Positions 1 to 13,787 of a DNA stretch of 47,905 bases are shown piece by piece (position 1 is the stretch's first letter; the number at the start of each line of letters is the position of its first letter). The DNA is from an uncultured Opitutia bacterium (GTDB lineage: Bacteria > Verrucomicrobiota > Verrucomicrobiia > Opitutales > Opitutaceae): assembly GCA_903919985.1 (NCBI GenBank), contig CAIXKG010000149.1:1-47905 (forward strand). Direction: 5' to 3'. Below the pieces are notes generated by a model that saw nothing but the letters and a program-made list of their open reading frames with translations, was not told the DNA's origin and did not search any database. A program made the position numbers and the translations under genes.

Positions 1-1
1 C

Positions 2-1390
2 AACGCGCTCACGACGGGCCGACCGTTCTTCAATGCCGCCGCGTTTTGCCATCGTGGACGCGTCGTGGCGATGGCGCATAAATGCCTGCTGCCAACCTAC
101 GATGTGTTCGACGAAGATCGTTATTTTGAGCCGGCCGCCTCGCCTCTGGTTGTCGAACACGCCGGCAAGCGCATCGGCATCACCCTCTGCGAGGACATTT
201 GGACGCATCCGATGCTGGGGACGCGCCGCCTTTACCACGGCCTCGATCCCGTGGCGCAACTGGTCGCGCAAAAATGCGATCTGATGGTCAACCTGTCCGC
301 GAGTCCGTGGCACCACGGCAAGGGCGACGTTCGCCAGCGCCTCGTAACCGATGCGGCGTCTGCGTTGCGCTGCCCGGTCGCGTACGTCAACGCGGTCGGC
401 GGCAACGATGAATTGATCTTCGACGGCCGCAGTCTCGTGGCCGATTCCGCGGGTCGGGTCATCGCCGGCCTGGCTGCGTTTCGGGAGGATCTTAGCGTCG
501 TGGAGACTAGCGCCGTGGTCCCGCAAATCGCGCCCGGATTTCAACAGGACGATTTGCCCGACATCTACGCGGCGCTGGTGCTCGGCTTGCGCGATTATGC
601 GGAGAAAAGCGGTTTCAAACGCGCGCTGGTCGCTCTGTCGGGTGGCATCGATTCGGCGTTGGTCGCAGTGGTCGCCGCGGAAGCGTTCGGCGCCGGGAAT
701 GTCACCGGCGTTTCCCTGCCGTCGAGTATCTCATCGCAACACTCACGCGACGATGCCCGGATCCTAGCCGAAAATCTCGGAATACACTTTGAAACCATCG
801 CGATTGCGGGAGCCGTCACCGCCGCGGAGGCCGCGCTGGGCCCGGTGTTCTCCGGCCGGCCGCGGGATGTAGCGGAAGAAAATATCCAGGCCCGCGTTCG
901 CGGCGTTCTGATGATGGGACTTTCGAATAAATTCGGCGCGCTGCTTTTGACGACGGGCAACAAGAGCGAAATGGCCGTCGGCTATTGTACGCTTTACGGT
1001 GACATGTGCGGCGGGCTCGCCGTGATCAGTGACGTTTTCAAGATGCAGGTCTACGCTCTGTCGCGCTGGATCAATCGGGAGCGCGAGATCATCCCGGCCA
1101 ACACGATCGAGAAACCGCCGTCGGCCGAACTTCGGCCGGGCCAGGTCGACCAGGACAGCCTGCCGCCCTATGATCAACTGGACGCGATCTTGAAAGGCTA
1201 CGTCGAACAAGGACTTTCCCGCGGCGATCTCGTCGCGCAGGGTTTCGCGCCGGCGGTCGTCAATGACATCGCCCGCAAAGTGGACCTCAACGAGTACAAG
1301 CGAAAACAGGCCGCGCCCGGTCTGAAGATCACGCCGCTGGCATTCGGCGTCGGCCGGCGGATTCCGATCGTGCAGAAATACGTGAGCTGA
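2..1390 (+). CDS. nadE: NAD+ synthase, glutamine-dependent (5' end outside window)
   Basis: Catalyses ATP-dependent amidation of deamido-NAD+ to NAD+ in the cytoplasm, using ammonia released from glutamine. The frame is open from base 2, so the true start lies upstream; 462 residues are visible. The N-terminal part is a nitrilase-like glutaminase domain: the lysine region [12 protein letters not shown] and the catalytic cysteine in TLCEDIW (Cys codon 188-190) are present. The C-terminal part is the synthetase domain, with the PP-loop SGGIDSAL near base 637 and the conserved TTGNKSE and YGDMCGG segments. The end (IPIVQKYVS) is typical of the family. The next gene, hemL, starts 173 bp downstream. 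Both family and domain order are clear; only the start is missing. Confidence 0.96.
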   Translation, partial: NALTTGRPFFNAAAFCHRGRVVAMAHKCLLPTYDVFDEDRYFEPAASPLVVEHAGKRIGITLCEDIWTHPMLGTRRLYHGLDPVAQLVAQKCDLMVNLSASPWHHGKGDVRQRLVTDAASALRCPVAYVNAVGGNDELIFDGRSLVADSAGRVIAGLAAFREDLSVVETSAVVPQIAPGFQQDDLPDIYAALVLGLRDYAEKSGFKRALVALSGGIDSALVAVVAAEAFGAGNVTGVSLPSSISSQHSRDDARILAENLGIHFETIAIAGAVTAAEAALGPVFSGRPRDVAEENIQARVRGVLMMGLSNKFGALLLTTGNKSEMAVGYCTLYGDMCGGLAVISDVFKMQVYALSRWINREREIIPANTIEKPPSAELRPGQVDQDSLPPYDQLDAILKGYVEQGLSRGDLVAQGFAPAVVNDIARKVDLNEYKRKQAAPGLKITPLAFGVGRRIPIVQKYVS

Positions 1391-1563
1391 GTGCAGGCCT
1401 GCATGAATTAACCGGCGCCCTTGGCCGAACTCGTCTCGATATTATATTAAAGGATCTCGCGCAGGATCGCAGCGCGGGCCGCCTGGGCCCGCCCAGCGCC
1501 GGCGAATTTTGCGGTTTCCGCATCGACCCGCCCGACATTTGGAATCACAACGATCGCGTCGCT

Positions 1564-2841
1564 ATGCCCGTTTCCGAATCTCTCTTCGATCGCGCTCTCA
1601 AACTCATTCCCGGCGGAGTCAATTCCCCGGTCCGTGCTTTTCGCTCCGTCGGCGGCACGCCGTTTTACGTCAAGTCGGCGCAAGGCGCTACGCTCACGAC
1701 GGCCGACGATCGCGAGTTGATTGATTTCGTCTGCACGTGGGGCCCCGCGATTCACGGGCACAACCACCCGCGCATCAAAGCCGCGATCGCCGCGGCGCTC
1801 GAGCGAGGCACGTCGTTTGGCACGCCCAATCCGTTCGAGGTCGAAATGGCTGAGTTGATTACGCGCCTCGTGCCGTCGATTCAAAAAGTCCGCATGACCA
1901 GCAGCGGGACCGAAGCCACGATGTCCGCCATCCGGCTGGCGCGGGGTTTCACGAAGCGCGACAAGATCGTCAAGTTTGCCGGCTGTTATCACGGGCACTC
2001 CGATTCACTCTTGATCAAAGCCGGCTCGGGCGCGCTCACGCACGGCTATCCAGACAGTGCGGGCATTCCGGCGTCGTTTGCGCGCGAAACGGTTGTTCTT
2101 CCGTTCAACAATGCGGCTGCCCTCGCCGCGGCCTTCGCCGCCAACCCCGGTCAGATCGCGGCGGTCATTCTTGAGCCGCACATCGGCAACGCCGGTTTTA
2201 TTCTCGCCGAGCCGGGTTACCTCGCGGCGGTACGTCGGCTTTGCACCGAAAACGGCGCGGTGCTTATTTTCGACGAAGTCATGACCGGCTTCCGGCTCGC
2301 GATTGGCGGCGTGCAACAGCTCGAAGCGATCGTGCCCGACCTGACCTGTCTCGGTAAAATCATCGGCGGCGGTCTGCCTGTCGGTGCGTTCGGTGGACGG
2401 GCCGAGATCATGGATCTGCTCGCGCCGCTGGGCCCTGTTTATCAGGCCGGCACGTTGAGCGGTAATCCCCTCGCCCTCGCCGCCGGCATCGCGAGCCTGC
2501 GTCTGCTCGAAGAATTGAATCCCTACGCGCGGCTCGACGCGCTGGGCCGGCAGGTGCGGGATGCCGTGCTCGCCGCGGCTCGCGCCAAGGGGATTCCGGT
2601 GCAGGTGCCGCAGCTGGGCTCGATGTTCTCCGTGTTTTTCACGGCGGTGCCGGTGCGGGACTGCGATTCCGCACTCACGTCCGACGCCAAACTCTTCGCG
2701 AATTATTTTTATGGCTGCTTGAAGCGCGGCGTGTACCTGCCCCCGAGCGCATACGAGGCCTATTTCATCAGCACCGCGCATGAAGGCCCGGCGATCGACC
2801 GTGCCTGCGAAGTCATGACTGAGGCCATTCAAGCCATCTGA
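1564..2841 (+). CDS. hemL: Glutamate-1-semialdehyde 2,1-aminomutase
   Basis: PLP-dependent cytoplasmic enzyme converting glutamate-1-semialdehyde to 5-aminolevulinate in the C5 route to haem. The 425-residue length is normal for HemL. The N-terminus ([21 protein letters not shown]), the [16 protein letters not shown] cofactor region, the FDEVMTGFR segment and the PLP lysine in CLGKIIGGG (Lys265) are all recognisable. The ATG at 1564 begins just before the conserved N-terminus, so this start is well supported, although no ribosome-binding sequence precedes it. It stands alone between nadE and the S55 peptidase gene; no other haem gene is nearby. Confidence 0.97.
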   Translation: MPVSESLFDRALKLIPGGVNSPVRAFRSVGGTPFYVKSAQGATLTTADDRELIDFVCTWGPAIHGHNHPRIKAAIAAALERGTSFGTPNPFEVEMAELITRLVPSIQKVRMTSSGTEATMSAIRLARGFTKRDKIVKFAGCYHGHSDSLLIKAGSGALTHGYPDSAGIPASFARETVVLPFNNAAALAAAFAANPGQIAAVILEPHIGNAGFILAEPGYLAAVRRLCTENGAVLIFDEVMTGFRLAIGGVQQLEAIVPDLTCLGKIIGGGLPVGAFGGRAEIMDLLAPLGPVYQAGTLSGNPLALAAGIASLRLLEELNPYARLDALGRQVRDAVLAAARAKGIPVQVPQLGSMFSVFFTAVPVRDCDSALTSDAKLFANYFYGCLKRGVYLPPSAYEAYFISTAHEGPAIDRACEVMTEAIQAI

Positions 2842-2881
2842 GTTTCGCGCCGACCAACCTCGGGCTCGTTTTGTCCGCCTT

Positions 2882-4693
2882 ATGAATTTTTTTTCGCTCT
2901 CCGTTCTCGCAATCGTCGGGTCGTTGAGCGGCGCGGTGGTTCGCGCCGAGGTTTCGACCGCGGGGGTACACACCATCGGACTCGAGTCGCTCCACGCCGG
3001 ACAGCACGGCCAGGTGTGGACCGTTTTTCGCGGGACCGAAGCAGAGCCCTTCGACGTTGAAGTCACGGGTGTCGTCCAAAATGCGCTCGGCCCGGGAAAA
3101 TCACTCATCCTCTGTCAGCTCACCGATCCTCGGGTTCAAAACATGGGCGCTGTGGCCGGCATGAGTGGCAGCCCGCTCTACATCGAGGGAAAGCTTGCCG
3201 GGGCCTTGAGCTACCAGATTCAGCGCTTTGAAACCGTGCGTTACGCCGGCTTCACCCCGGCGGCCGACCTGGCCGAAGTGCGCGACCGAGCCGACGCCGT
3301 ACCCGGCGTATTGCCGTCGCTGCCGACGATTCCCATTTCGTCGAAGTCAACGTCTGCGCTCGATTCTTTCTCCCCTCTCCGGCCGGCCTTCACCGTCAGC
3401 GGTCTTTCCCCACGGGTCGCCGATTTGTTCAGTCCTGCCTTCACCGCCCTCGGTCTTGAGGTCTCTGCGCTCGGCGGCAGTCTCAGCTCCGCCGGCGACT
3501 CGCCGTTAAGTCCGACAACTGAAACCGCCGATTCGTCTTCAGGTGTTCCCGTGACGTTGCGCGCCGGCTCGGCCGTCTCGGTCGCGCTCACCACCGGTGA
3601 CATCACGCTCGCCGGTACTGGTACGGTTTCGCGCGTCGACGGCAATCGCATCACGGCGTTCGGCCATCCGATGCTTTCACTCGGCGACGTGGAGCTGCCC
3701 ATGTGCTCTGCGGAAATCGTGACGATTCTTCCTTCAACTCTTCAGTCCTCGAAAATCGCCAACACCGGGCGCGTGATCGGTACCATCACGCAGGACCGGC
3801 TGTCGGCTGTTTCCGGTACCCTCGGTGCGGGCCCGGCGATGATTAAGGTGGAAGTCAACGTTGCCGCCGGCGGCAATTCGTCCCGTCCGGCTCGCACCCT
3901 CCACTTCAATGTCGTCCGCCAGGCCGGACTCACACCCACGCTCATCGCGACCGGGATTACGCAGGCCATCGTCGGCTCGAACGACGCCGGCCTCACCAAC
4001 GGGTTCCGCCTCACCAGTATCATCACTTACTCGCCCGCCCAGACACTCACCTCGCGCAATCTTTTCGCCGGTCCTCAGGCGTTTGCCCAGGGTCTGCAGG
4101 AATTCGTCCGCGGTCTTTCGCAGGATTTGCAGAATCCCTATGAAAAAACATTTCCCGAGCGGGTGACGTTTAGCGTTGAACCGCTGGCGGAAAATCCCGC
4201 CGTGACCTTTGATCTTTTCCAACTCTCCCGTACCAGCGCCCGCGCCGGCGACACGGTGCTCGCGACGATTGGCTGGCGCGACTATCAGGGCGCCGCTCAT
4301 CGTGAGACGATTCCCGTGCCGGTCGATTCGTCGTGGGCCGGGAAAAGCCTCGATGTCATTCTCGCTCCGGGCCGGGCGATTGACGAACTCACCGGGCACC
4401 CATCGATGATCGCGACCGCCCAGTTGCGCAGTTTCAACGCCTACCTGGCAGCCGTCCGCGACAACCGGCCCAACGACGGCCTCGTCCTCGCGGTGTTGGA
4501 AAAATCCGCCCTCTTTAGCGATCAAACCATCGGTACACCCGAGACGCCCGGCTCGATCGAGCGCATCGCCCGGACCGCCGATGAAACCCGCTTCAAAAAG
4601 ACCGACGGTCTCGTGTCGCTCTGGGAGCAACATCTGCTGGCCGACAAACTGGCCGGCGTACTTCTGCGGCGCCCGCTCCGTGTCACGGATTGA
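2882..4693 (+). CDS. Secreted SpoIVB/S55-family serine peptidase-like protein
   Basis: Predicted exported protein of 603 residues. A hydrophobic signal peptide (about residues 1-22, ending near VVRAE) is followed by a domain carrying the motif GMSGSPLY at about residues 93-100, which matches the active-site serine region of peptidase family S55 (SpoIVB). A second family hallmark, AFGHPMLSLGD, lies near residue 260. The C-terminal 200 residues look beta-rich and carry no motif I recognise. In Bacillus SpoIVB is a sporulation signalling protease, but S55 domains also occur in non-sporulating bacteria, and here the function is unknown. The gene lies 94 bp before a large lipoprotein gene in the same orientation, and the two may form one unit. 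Family assignment is good; substrate is unknown. Confidence 0.8.
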   Translation: MNFFSLSVLAIVGSLSGAVVRAEVSTAGVHTIGLESLHAGQHGQVWTVFRGTEAEPFDVEVTGVVQNALGPGKSLILCQLTDPRVQNMGAVAGMSGSPLYIEGKLAGALSYQIQRFETVRYAGFTPAADLAEVRDRADAVPGVLPSLPTIPISSKSTSALDSFSPLRPAFTVSGLSPRVADLFSPAFTALGLEVSALGGSLSSAGDSPLSPTTETADSSSGVPVTLRAGSAVSVALTTGDITLAGTGTVSRVDGNRITAFGHPMLSLGDVELPMCSAEIVTILPSTLQSSKIANTGRVIGTITQDRLSAVSGTLGAGPAMIKVEVNVAAGGNSSRPARTLHFNVVRQAGLTPTLIATGITQAIVGSNDAGLTNGFRLTSIITYSPAQTLTSRNLFAGPQAFAQGLQEFVRGLSQDLQNPYEKTFPERVTFSVEPLAENPAVTFDLFQLSRTSARAGDTVLATIGWRDYQGAAHRETIPVPVDSSWAGKSLDVILAPGRAIDELTGHPSMIATAQLRSFNAYLAAVRDNRPNDGLVLAVLEKSALFSDQTIGTPETPGSIERIARTADETRFKKTDGLVSLWEQHLLADKLAGVLLRRPLRVTD

Positions 4694-4786
4694 TCGATCG
4701 GCCTTCTGCCCGCGCGTTTGCTCGGTCGCCAGCGAGCGCCTCGCCTGGTAATCGGCGCCTCTCCTTTCACCTTTTTATTCCACCAC

Positions 4787-7282
4787 ATGCTCCGTCCATT
4801 TTTTCGCCGTCTCGCTGCTTCCGTGGGCCAGTCCAATGATCACCGTGGCCGGAGTGCCCTCGCCCCGCAAAACAGCGCTCACCTCGCGACGTCAGACTGG
4901 AGTGGCCCATCGACGGCGCTGCGAGCACGGGGCGCCCTGCCCACGACGCTTTTGCTGGGGTGGGCGTTGGTCCTCGCGGGATGCCTTTCCACTGCAATCG
5001 CCGATCCCCTTTCGAAGAAAATCGACCTCGATTTCTTTCGTGAAATTCCCAGTCGCAATCTCCGCGGACTCGCCACGCGTTCAGACGGTCGGATGGTCGC
5101 CGGCCCGGTTCTCTCAGAACTCACCGGTTCTCTGCCCGCCGATCTGCTCTGGTGTCTTACCCCATCGTCGGAAAATCAGTGGCTTATCGGCACGGGCCCC
5201 GACGGCCGGATTTTTGAGGCGACGCTCGATGCGGCCAAAAATAGTTTCACCGCGCGCGAAGTTGCCAAACTCGACGACCCGCAGGTGTTCGCCCTGCGGC
5301 GTTTGAGCGACGGCTCCATCCTCGCCGGCACGTCACCCCGCGGTGGACTCGTGCTCATCCGGGAAGGAAAAGTCGTTGCGCGAGTTTCCCTGCCCGTCGA
5401 TTCCATTTTCGATTTGCTCGTTCTGTCCAACCCGGAGCCCGAAACCCCCAACGCGAAACTTCCGGCAACGCTCGCGCCCGTTTTGATCGCGACCGGAAAT
5501 CCCGGGCGCATCTATCAAGTTTCGCCAACGGTGTTCGCCGCCGCGGGCATCGCCGCCGACAAAGTCACCGATCCGAAAATTCTCGCAGAAAAAGGCATCA
5601 CGCTTTTCGGCGAAATCCGCGACCGCAACGTCCGCCGGCTCGCACGCGTCGGCGATGCAATCGTCGCCGGCTCCTCGCCGCGCGGAAATATTTACCGGTT
5701 TTCGCCACGCGCGAAAAATTCCCCCGCAGCCGGCCCCGTCGCCCCGGTCATCCTCCAGGAAAATCGCGACGCGGAAGTCACCGATATTCTACCTCAGCCC
5801 AACGGCGATTTTTATGCCGCCGTCGTTTTCACCACGGTCGGAGGCGATGCCCGCATCAACACCGGGCCCAAGCCCAAGGACGGCGCCAAGGATGCGCCCG
5901 ATCCGTCCGCCGTTGCATTGTTCTCCGCGCTCGCCGTCCAGGACCGATTCACCGGTCGCAGTGCGTTGCTTTATTTTCCGGCCGGAGGGTTTCCGGAAAC
6001 GCTCACGGCGCGCAACAACGTCGCGTTCTATCAAATCGTGCGGCACGGCGACACCCTCGTCGCCGCCGGCGGCGAGCAAGGCGAACTCGCCGGATATGAT
6101 CTCGGCTCGCGTTTTGCGCTCACCTTCGCCGGGAGCACGTCGGCGCAGATTAACGCCCTCGCCGCGGTCGCCGGTACGCCGGGCCGCTTTCTCGCCCTGC
6201 GCAATAACCCAGCCGGCCTCGCGTCGCTCGATTTCGCCTCCACCGGCGAACGCTCGGCCGAGTCGCGTCGTTTCGACCTTTCGACCCCGGCCACCTTTGG
6301 CGCGCTTCGCTTCACCCGACTGCGCAATCTTTCCGCCGATCAAATTACCGTCGAAATCAAAACCAGTTTTGGCACGGATGAAGTGGAAGGTTGGACCGCA
6401 TGGACCGCCCTGGCCCCCGGCGATCCCGGGGACCCGTCGTGGCGCGGCTCCGATCTCCGCGGCCGTTACGCCAAGCTCAGATTGAAAATTCTCGCGTCCG
6501 CCGCGGCCAACGCTCCGGTCGAACTCGACAAGGCTGAGCTCTATTTTCTTCCGCAGAACCGGCGTCCGCTGCTGCAGGAATTCCGGCTGCTTGCGCCCAA
6601 CGTCGCCGTCGTGCCGGCGTCTGAGCCGACGCCGTCGGTATCCACGTCGCTCAGTCAAATTCTGGCGAATAGCGGCGTGGAGGACAGCAGCAGTAAACGC
6701 ACGAGGTCGAATTTTATGAGCAGCCAAGTCGTGCCCTCGCCCGGCACGCAGGCTGCACTGTGGACGCTAACCGATCCCGATGGCGACAATCTCGCGGCGA
6801 CGTTTTCTATCCGCCGGGAAAATGAAACGACTTGGACAGATCTGGTCGTGGGTACGCGCGATCCCTACGTCCAATTTGAAACGGCGCGCTGGCCCGATGG
6901 GGTTTATTTCACCCGGCTCGTGGCCACCGAACTCGCGCCGCGGGCTGCGGCCGACCGACTCAGCGTCACGTTCGAGACCGACAACCTCATCATCGATCAC
7001 ACGCCGCCGGTCATCCTCGCGGCTACGGCGGCGCCGAGCGCACAGCGGATGGTCATTAATGTGCACGGTCGTGATGCGCTTTCGCTGCTCGATAGCATCG
7101 AGGTCGTTTTCAACAATGGCTACCGCGAGACCCTCGAACACCCCGTCGATGGCATTCGCGATGGCCGCGAGGAGAGTTTCAACCTCGAGGTTCCGATCGG
7201 CAAAGTCACGGGTGCCACGGCCGCGGAAGTGACACTTTACGATTCCATCGGGAACGCCACGACCCGCCGAGTTACCTGGTAG
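4787..7282 (+). CDS. Large predicted lipoprotein with beta-propeller-like repeats
   Basis: Protein of 831 residues from the ATG at 4787; an in-frame start at 4718 would add 23 residues with no signal character. A hydrophobic stretch ending in the lipobox LAGC (Cys66) suggests membrane anchoring. Unusually, about 40 residues of low-hydrophobicity sequence separate the basic N-terminus (MLRPFFRRLA) from the hydrophobic core, and this segment is repeat-derived (see the repeat at 4824-4945). The middle contains repeated short blocks such as GRIFEATLD, LAGTSPRGGLVLI, GNPGRIYQVS and GSSPRGNIYRFS that resemble blades of a beta-propeller. The end looks like one or two immunoglobulin-like domains (IIDHTPPVI onwards). 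It follows the S55-like gene. No enzymatic motif is visible and I do not know its function. Confidence 0.78.
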   Translation: MLRPFFRRLAASVGQSNDHRGRSALAPQNSAHLATSDWSGPSTALRARGALPTTLLLGWALVLAGCLSTAIADPLSKKIDLDFFREIPSRNLRGLATRSDGRMVAGPVLSELTGSLPADLLWCLTPSSENQWLIGTGPDGRIFEATLDAAKNSFTAREVAKLDDPQVFALRRLSDGSILAGTSPRGGLVLIREGKVVARVSLPVDSIFDLLVLSNPEPETPNAKLPATLAPVLIATGNPGRIYQVSPTVFAAAGIAADKVTDPKILAEKGITLFGEIRDRNVRRLARVGDAIVAGSSPRGNIYRFSPRAKNSPAAGPVAPVILQENRDAEVTDILPQPNGDFYAAVVFTTVGGDARINTGPKPKDGAKDAPDPSAVALFSALAVQDRFTGRSALLYFPAGGFPETLTARNNVAFYQIVRHGDTLVAAGGEQGELAGYDLGSRFALTFAGSTSAQINALAAVAGTPGRFLALRNNPAGLASLDFASTGERSAESRRFDLSTPATFGALRFTRLRNLSADQITVEIKTSFGTDEVEGWTAWTALAPGDPGDPSWRGSDLRGRYAKLRLKILASAAANAPVELDKAELYFLPQNRRPLLQEFRLLAPNVAVVPASEPTPSVSTSLSQILANSGVEDSSSKRTRSNFMSSQVVPSPGTQAALWTLTDPDGDNLAATFSIRRENETTWTDLVVGTRDPYVQFETARWPDGVYFTRLVATELAPRAAADRLSVTFETDNLIIDHTPPVILAATAAPSAQRMVINVHGRDALSLLDSIEVVFNNGYRETLEHPVDGIRDGREESFNLEVPIGKVTGATAAEVTLYDSIGNATTRRVTW
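4824..4945. repeat. Palindromic repeat-like segment inside the lipoprotein signal region
   Basis: The arms TGGGCCAGTCCA (4824-4835) and TGGAGTGGCCCA (4898-4909) are inverted copies matching at 11 of 12 positions. A GC palindrome GGGCGCCC follows at 4930-4937. The segment is translated in frame and separates the basic start of the signal peptide from its hydrophobic core. It shares the short string CCATCGACG with the repeat at 10471-10506 in hrpA, so it may belong to a related family; that link is tentative. Confidence 0.45.
5434..5466. repeat. A/C-rich proline-asparagine coding tract
   Basis: A short purine-poor stretch coding for NPEPETPNAKLPATL inside the lipoprotein gene. It resembles the two A/C-rich tracts in the hrpA gene (10962-11040 and 11675-11712), which code for related P, K, T, Q, N and S-rich peptides, in the same strand orientation. 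It is the most degenerate of the three. Confidence 0.35.
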
Positions 7283-7482
7283 GGATCACCCCTGGGACGA
7301 GCCTGTTTCGAATTTTGGGTTTGGCGGTTGAACCGGCGATTCTCGCCCACTTGGCGGCGCGATTTTCGGCTGGGAGGATATCCATGGTTCCGACCTATCA
7401 CGCTACGATGGTTTCGATGGGATCGACCGCGCCTTAGTTACGGGGCTTCGATGAAAATGCGCCTACGCTCTAACCTCCGCCC

Positions 7483-8403
7483 TCATTTCGCCGGCAACCA
7501 GCCGTTGAAGCGCATCCACGATTCGCAGTGCTTCGGCCACTCGGCCGTCGGCCCGAGCGATGCCGCCATGCCCGAGCCGTGCGGCCCCTTCGGATAAAGG
7601 TGCATTTCGATTGGCGCCTTCGCGCGGCGCATGCCTTGGAAAAAGAGCAGGCTGTTCTCGACCTTGGCCGTGGTGTCTTCCGTGGAATGGATGAGAAATG
7701 TCGGCGGCGTATCCTTCGTCACCTGCTCGTCCACCGAGAGATGATGTTTCAATTCCTCCGACGGATTGGACCCGAGGAGATTCTTGCGTGACTCGCCGTG
7801 CGCGACGGGATCCATCATCGTGATCACCGGAAAAATCAGGACCATGAAATCCGGCCGTCCGCTGACCGCGTCGAGCGGGGCGCCGGTGCGGCCCTCCGGG
7901 GCGTCAAACAAGGTGCCCGCCGACGCGGTTAAATGCGCGCCCGCCGAACCGCCGAGCATGCCGATGCGGTCGGGTTTGATTCCCCATTCGGCCGCCCGGG
8001 AACGCACGGTGCGCACGGCGCGCAACGCATCGCGCAATGGGGCCGGATGCCCGTATTCGACGTTCCGGTACTTTAGCACAAAAACTGTGATCCCGAGCGA
8101 ATTCAGCCATTGCGTGACTTCGCCGCCATTTACGCCGACGGCGACCCGCAGGTAACCGCCGCCCGCCGCGTAGATGACGGCCGTGCCGTTGGCCTTGCCC
8201 GCGGGTGGCGCGTACACGAGGAGCGCGGGATGACTGATATGAAGATAGCGGCCGTTCTCCTCCACCTCAGCCGGCGCATCCGTTTTCAAACCGGGAACGC
8301 CTTCAGGCCAAAGATTGATCACGGGCGGCCCTTCGGCGGCGCGAAGTGATACGGCAGCTAAGCTGGAAAACACGATCAGCGAAAACAGGCGGCGGGGATT
8401 CAT
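7483..8403 (-). CDS. Secreted alpha/beta-hydrolase (esterase/lipase-like)
   Basis: Predicted exported hydrolase of 306 residues. I start it at the ATG at 8403, directly before a clear signal peptide (NPRRLFSLIVFSSLAAVSLRAA); a GTG ten codons upstream is less likely. The sequence has the family features AVIYAAGGGYLRV (oxyanion-hole region), the nucleophile elbow GGSAGAH, a catalytic aspartate candidate in HSTEDTTAKVENS and a histidine in YPKGPHGSG. These match the BD-FAE / acetylxylan-esterase-like group often found in polysaccharide-degrading Verrucomicrobia. It is convergent with the lipoprotein gene, with about 200 bp between them that hold nothing I recognise. The substrate is probably an acetylated or feruloylated glycan, but that is inference. 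Confidence 0.85.
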   Translation of the reverse strand: MNPRRLFSLIVFSSLAAVSLRAAEGPPVINLWPEGVPGLKTDAPAEVEENGRYLHISHPALLVYAPPAGKANGTAVIYAAGGGYLRVAVGVNGGEVTQWLNSLGITVFVLKYRNVEYGHPAPLRDALRAVRTVRSRAAEWGIKPDRIGMLGGSAGAHLTASAGTLFDAPEGRTGAPLDAVSGRPDFMVLIFPVITMMDPVAHGESRKNLLGSNPSEELKHHLSVDEQVTKDTPPTFLIHSTEDTTAKVENSLLFFQGMRRAKAPIEMHLYPKGPHGSGMAASLGPTAEWPKHCESWMRFNGWLPAK

Positions 8404-8571
8404 TGAAGATGGGCGGGGATTTCTGAACGACACCTTTGTTGTCGGAGGACCACGATCGAGTCAGGCGCGTAAATAATAATTCAGCATCGGACAGTGCCGG
8501 CTCGGGGTGGTCGGGCCAGGGCGCAAGCGCGCTGACTCAGGGTGGCGGATGATGCGGATCGGCGGGTGCGT

Positions 8572-9096
8572 TTATTCTTCCGCCGCACCCGGCGCGGCAT
8601 TCATCAAGGCGCGGCCGACGGCCACCCGACGACGCAGGTAGTAAATCGCCATGCTGCCTTGGTAGAGCACGGTTAGTCCTCCCACCATTTGAAAGCTCAG
8701 TCGGTAAACGAAGTGCAGGTATTCGTCGGTGCTCCAGCCCAGCTGTGCCGCGGTCGTTTCGACCAGCGTCGCCACGTTCGGCGGAATCGGTGGGATCACC
8801 ACATTTGCCAGGCGAAATGCACAGTAGCCAAGCATCGCCGCCATCATAAAAAACTGGCTGCCAATCACCCAGTTCATTCCTTCCGCATAGCCAGCCTTTA
8901 ACAGCGTGACGCCGTGCAACTCGATCGCGCCGGTCCCGGCCACGAGCAAACCGATGATCGCACCGCGATAGTCGCCGGCGGCGGCCGCGAGCAGGCCAAA
9001 AAAACCCGCGATCGTCAGCACGCTCATGCCGTCGAATCGCGCGAGACGCAGTACGCGCTGCAGAATCACCTCGGGCAGGAGCGGCGGCATTGACAT
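8572..9096 (-). CDS. Small integral membrane protein, unknown function
   Basis: Protein of 174 residues with about four hydrophobic segments: roughly residues 23-40, 43-60, 77-96 and 132-152. A short basic stretch (YYLRRRVAVGRA) near the end should be cytoplasmic. I recognise no family motif. The ATG at 9096 lies only 21 bp from the start of the divergent hrpA gene, so the two promoters must overlap or lie inside each other's coding region. The GC-biased codon pattern and a consistent hydrophobic profile argue that it is a real gene. Confidence 0.65.
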   Translation of the reverse strand: MSMPPLLPEVILQRVLRLARFDGMSVLTIAGFFGLLAAAAGDYRGAIIGLLVAGTGAIELHGVTLLKAGYAEGMNWVIGSQFFMMAAMLGYCAFRLANVVIPPIPPNVATLVETTAAQLGWSTDEYLHFVYRLSFQMVGGLTVLYQGSMAIYYLRRRVAVGRALMNAAPGAAEE

Positions 9097-9117
9097 GGAA
9101 GAGTTGTCATTCCCGCA

Positions 9118-13479
<4,362 letters not shown>

Positions 13480-13787
13480 GCACGCGTGGACGTTATCCAC
13501 CGCTGGTGAAAGTAGTCCTGACTCGTTTGCCGCCGAAACGTTTTGGCGTCGGAGCGTCATGGACTCCGAAATGTTGTCCGCGCGATGAGCAAACTCTGAC
13601 GGCGTAAAGCGAGCGACCCTTTCGGTTCTTTCGTTCCGGCATGCGGGTCGCTGTCCGGCCCCATTTCAACGTCGCTCTCGTCCATGGGCTAAGTGCGTTA
13701 GCCCGGGTGATTTTGCGGACCATCGCGCTGGAAATCGCGTGACAGCCGGGGGATTTTCTTTTTTTAGCTCACGGCTACCAATCTCCC
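13480..13787. other. Intergenic region with hairpins between hrpA and the DUF4337 gene
   Basis: No convincing gene. Two small hairpins lie near its start: CGCCGAAACGTTTTGGCG around 13530, and CGGAG against CTCCG just after. A longer one pairs AGCGACCC (13612-13619) with GGGTCGCT (13645-13652). None is followed by a T-run, so I do not call a terminator. Near the end a T-rich patch (around 13755-13767) may lie in the promoter or leader of the next gene. Confidence 0.4.

Noticed and set aside
2005-3108. Minus-strand open frame of 367 codons across hemL and the S55-like gene
   Set aside because: It spans two supported plus-strand genes and shows no recognisable domain.
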